The translations under genes and the position numbers were made by a program. A model generated the notes under the pieces. That model had not been told where the DNA came from and ran no database searches. It saw only the letters and a program-made list of their open reading frames with translations. Below are positions 4,957 through 5,108 of a stretch of DNA of 5,108 nucleotides, piece by piece. Source of the DNA: Gammaproteobacteria bacterium (lineage in GTDB: Bacteria; Pseudomonadota; Gammaproteobacteria; UBA12402); contig JANQHY010000271.1 of assembly GCA_028282395.1 (NCBI GenBank), forward strand, positions 1-5,108, written 5' to 3'. How positions within the stretch are numbered: position 1 is the first letter of the stretch; every line of letters starts with the position of its first letter.

Positions 4957-5108
4957 TTATGCAACCGGCGGAGCCCAATGATTTGTCAACTCAGGCTTGT
5001 TAATACCACTATGGCACGGTTGAAATGCTAACGCAGAAGAACATGTACTAGGCATGACCGCCATTTTGTTACTTTTGTTTATTAAAGTTCCTAGCATGCT
5101 GACCAATG
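4957..5108 (-). CDS. Possible C-terminal end of a gene entering from the right edge
   Basis: A minus-strand frame is open from the window edge to a TAA at 4957. It gives LVS, then MLGTLINKSNKMAVMPSTCS, SALAFQPCHSGINKPELTNH and WAPPVA. The internal ATG at 5097 would give 46 residues but has no ribosome site, so if real it is the tail of a longer gene. The stop is 26 bases before the phosphatase start, a plausible operon spacing, and the phosphatase ribosome site falls in the gap. I recognise no domain. An open frame of 50 codons could be chance, so confidence is low. Confidence 0.3.
   Translation of the reverse strand, partial: LVSMLGTLINKSNKMAVMPSTCSSALAFQPCHSGINKPELTNHWAPPVA

Overview
The window is a moderately AT-rich bacterial stretch. 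Its leading features are accessory or mobile-element genes rather than housekeeping ones. Base composition, compact overlapping genes and the protein families suggest a gammaproteobacterium, with something Legionella- or Coxiella-like as a low-confidence guess. Nothing here fixes the taxon, and no replication, relaxase or type IV secretion gene lies inside the window.

The left part (1-1826) is read on the minus strand. A TauE/SafE-type (TSUP) anion exporter comes first, then a 64-residue DUF378 membrane protein, then a DUF2786 protein. At the extreme left edge an excellent ribosome binding site sits before an ATG whose gene runs off the window. The centre (1827-2363) is about 540 bases without a credible gene but with rich structure. 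It holds a leader hairpin and promoter candidate for the exporter, GACAAAGT repeats, a 71-bp nested inverted repeat followed by a T-tract, and an AT-rich array of TGTAAA/TTTACA motifs ending at the start codon of the next gene. Inside the inverted repeat, read on the minus strand, a small hairpin is followed by GAGGGGTGT. This closely resembles the nic region of F-type (MOBF) transfer origins, as I remember it.

The right-centre (2364-4065, plus strand) is a tight operon of a ribbon-helix-helix DNA-binding protein with a helical C-terminal half (TraM-like in size and layout), a small WGR-like protein, and a secreted Nuc/phospholipase-D-type nuclease. The genes overlap by 8 and 4 bases. A two-span membrane protein of unknown function follows. 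On the far right (4157-4930, minus strand) is a cysteine-dependent dual-specificity or tyrosine phosphatase with an intact active-site motif. It is preceded by the tail of a possible further gene that enters from outside the window. The 91 bases between the convergent genes (4066-4156) hold no clear terminator hairpin.

The main inference is that the central gap is a transfer origin. The RHH gene, its likely operators, the hairpin, the nic-like sequence and then the leading-side genes follow the same order and polarity as in F-like plasmids. The second notable point is that the nuclease has Asp where the family's catalytic HKD histidine should be, so it may be inactive or repurposed.
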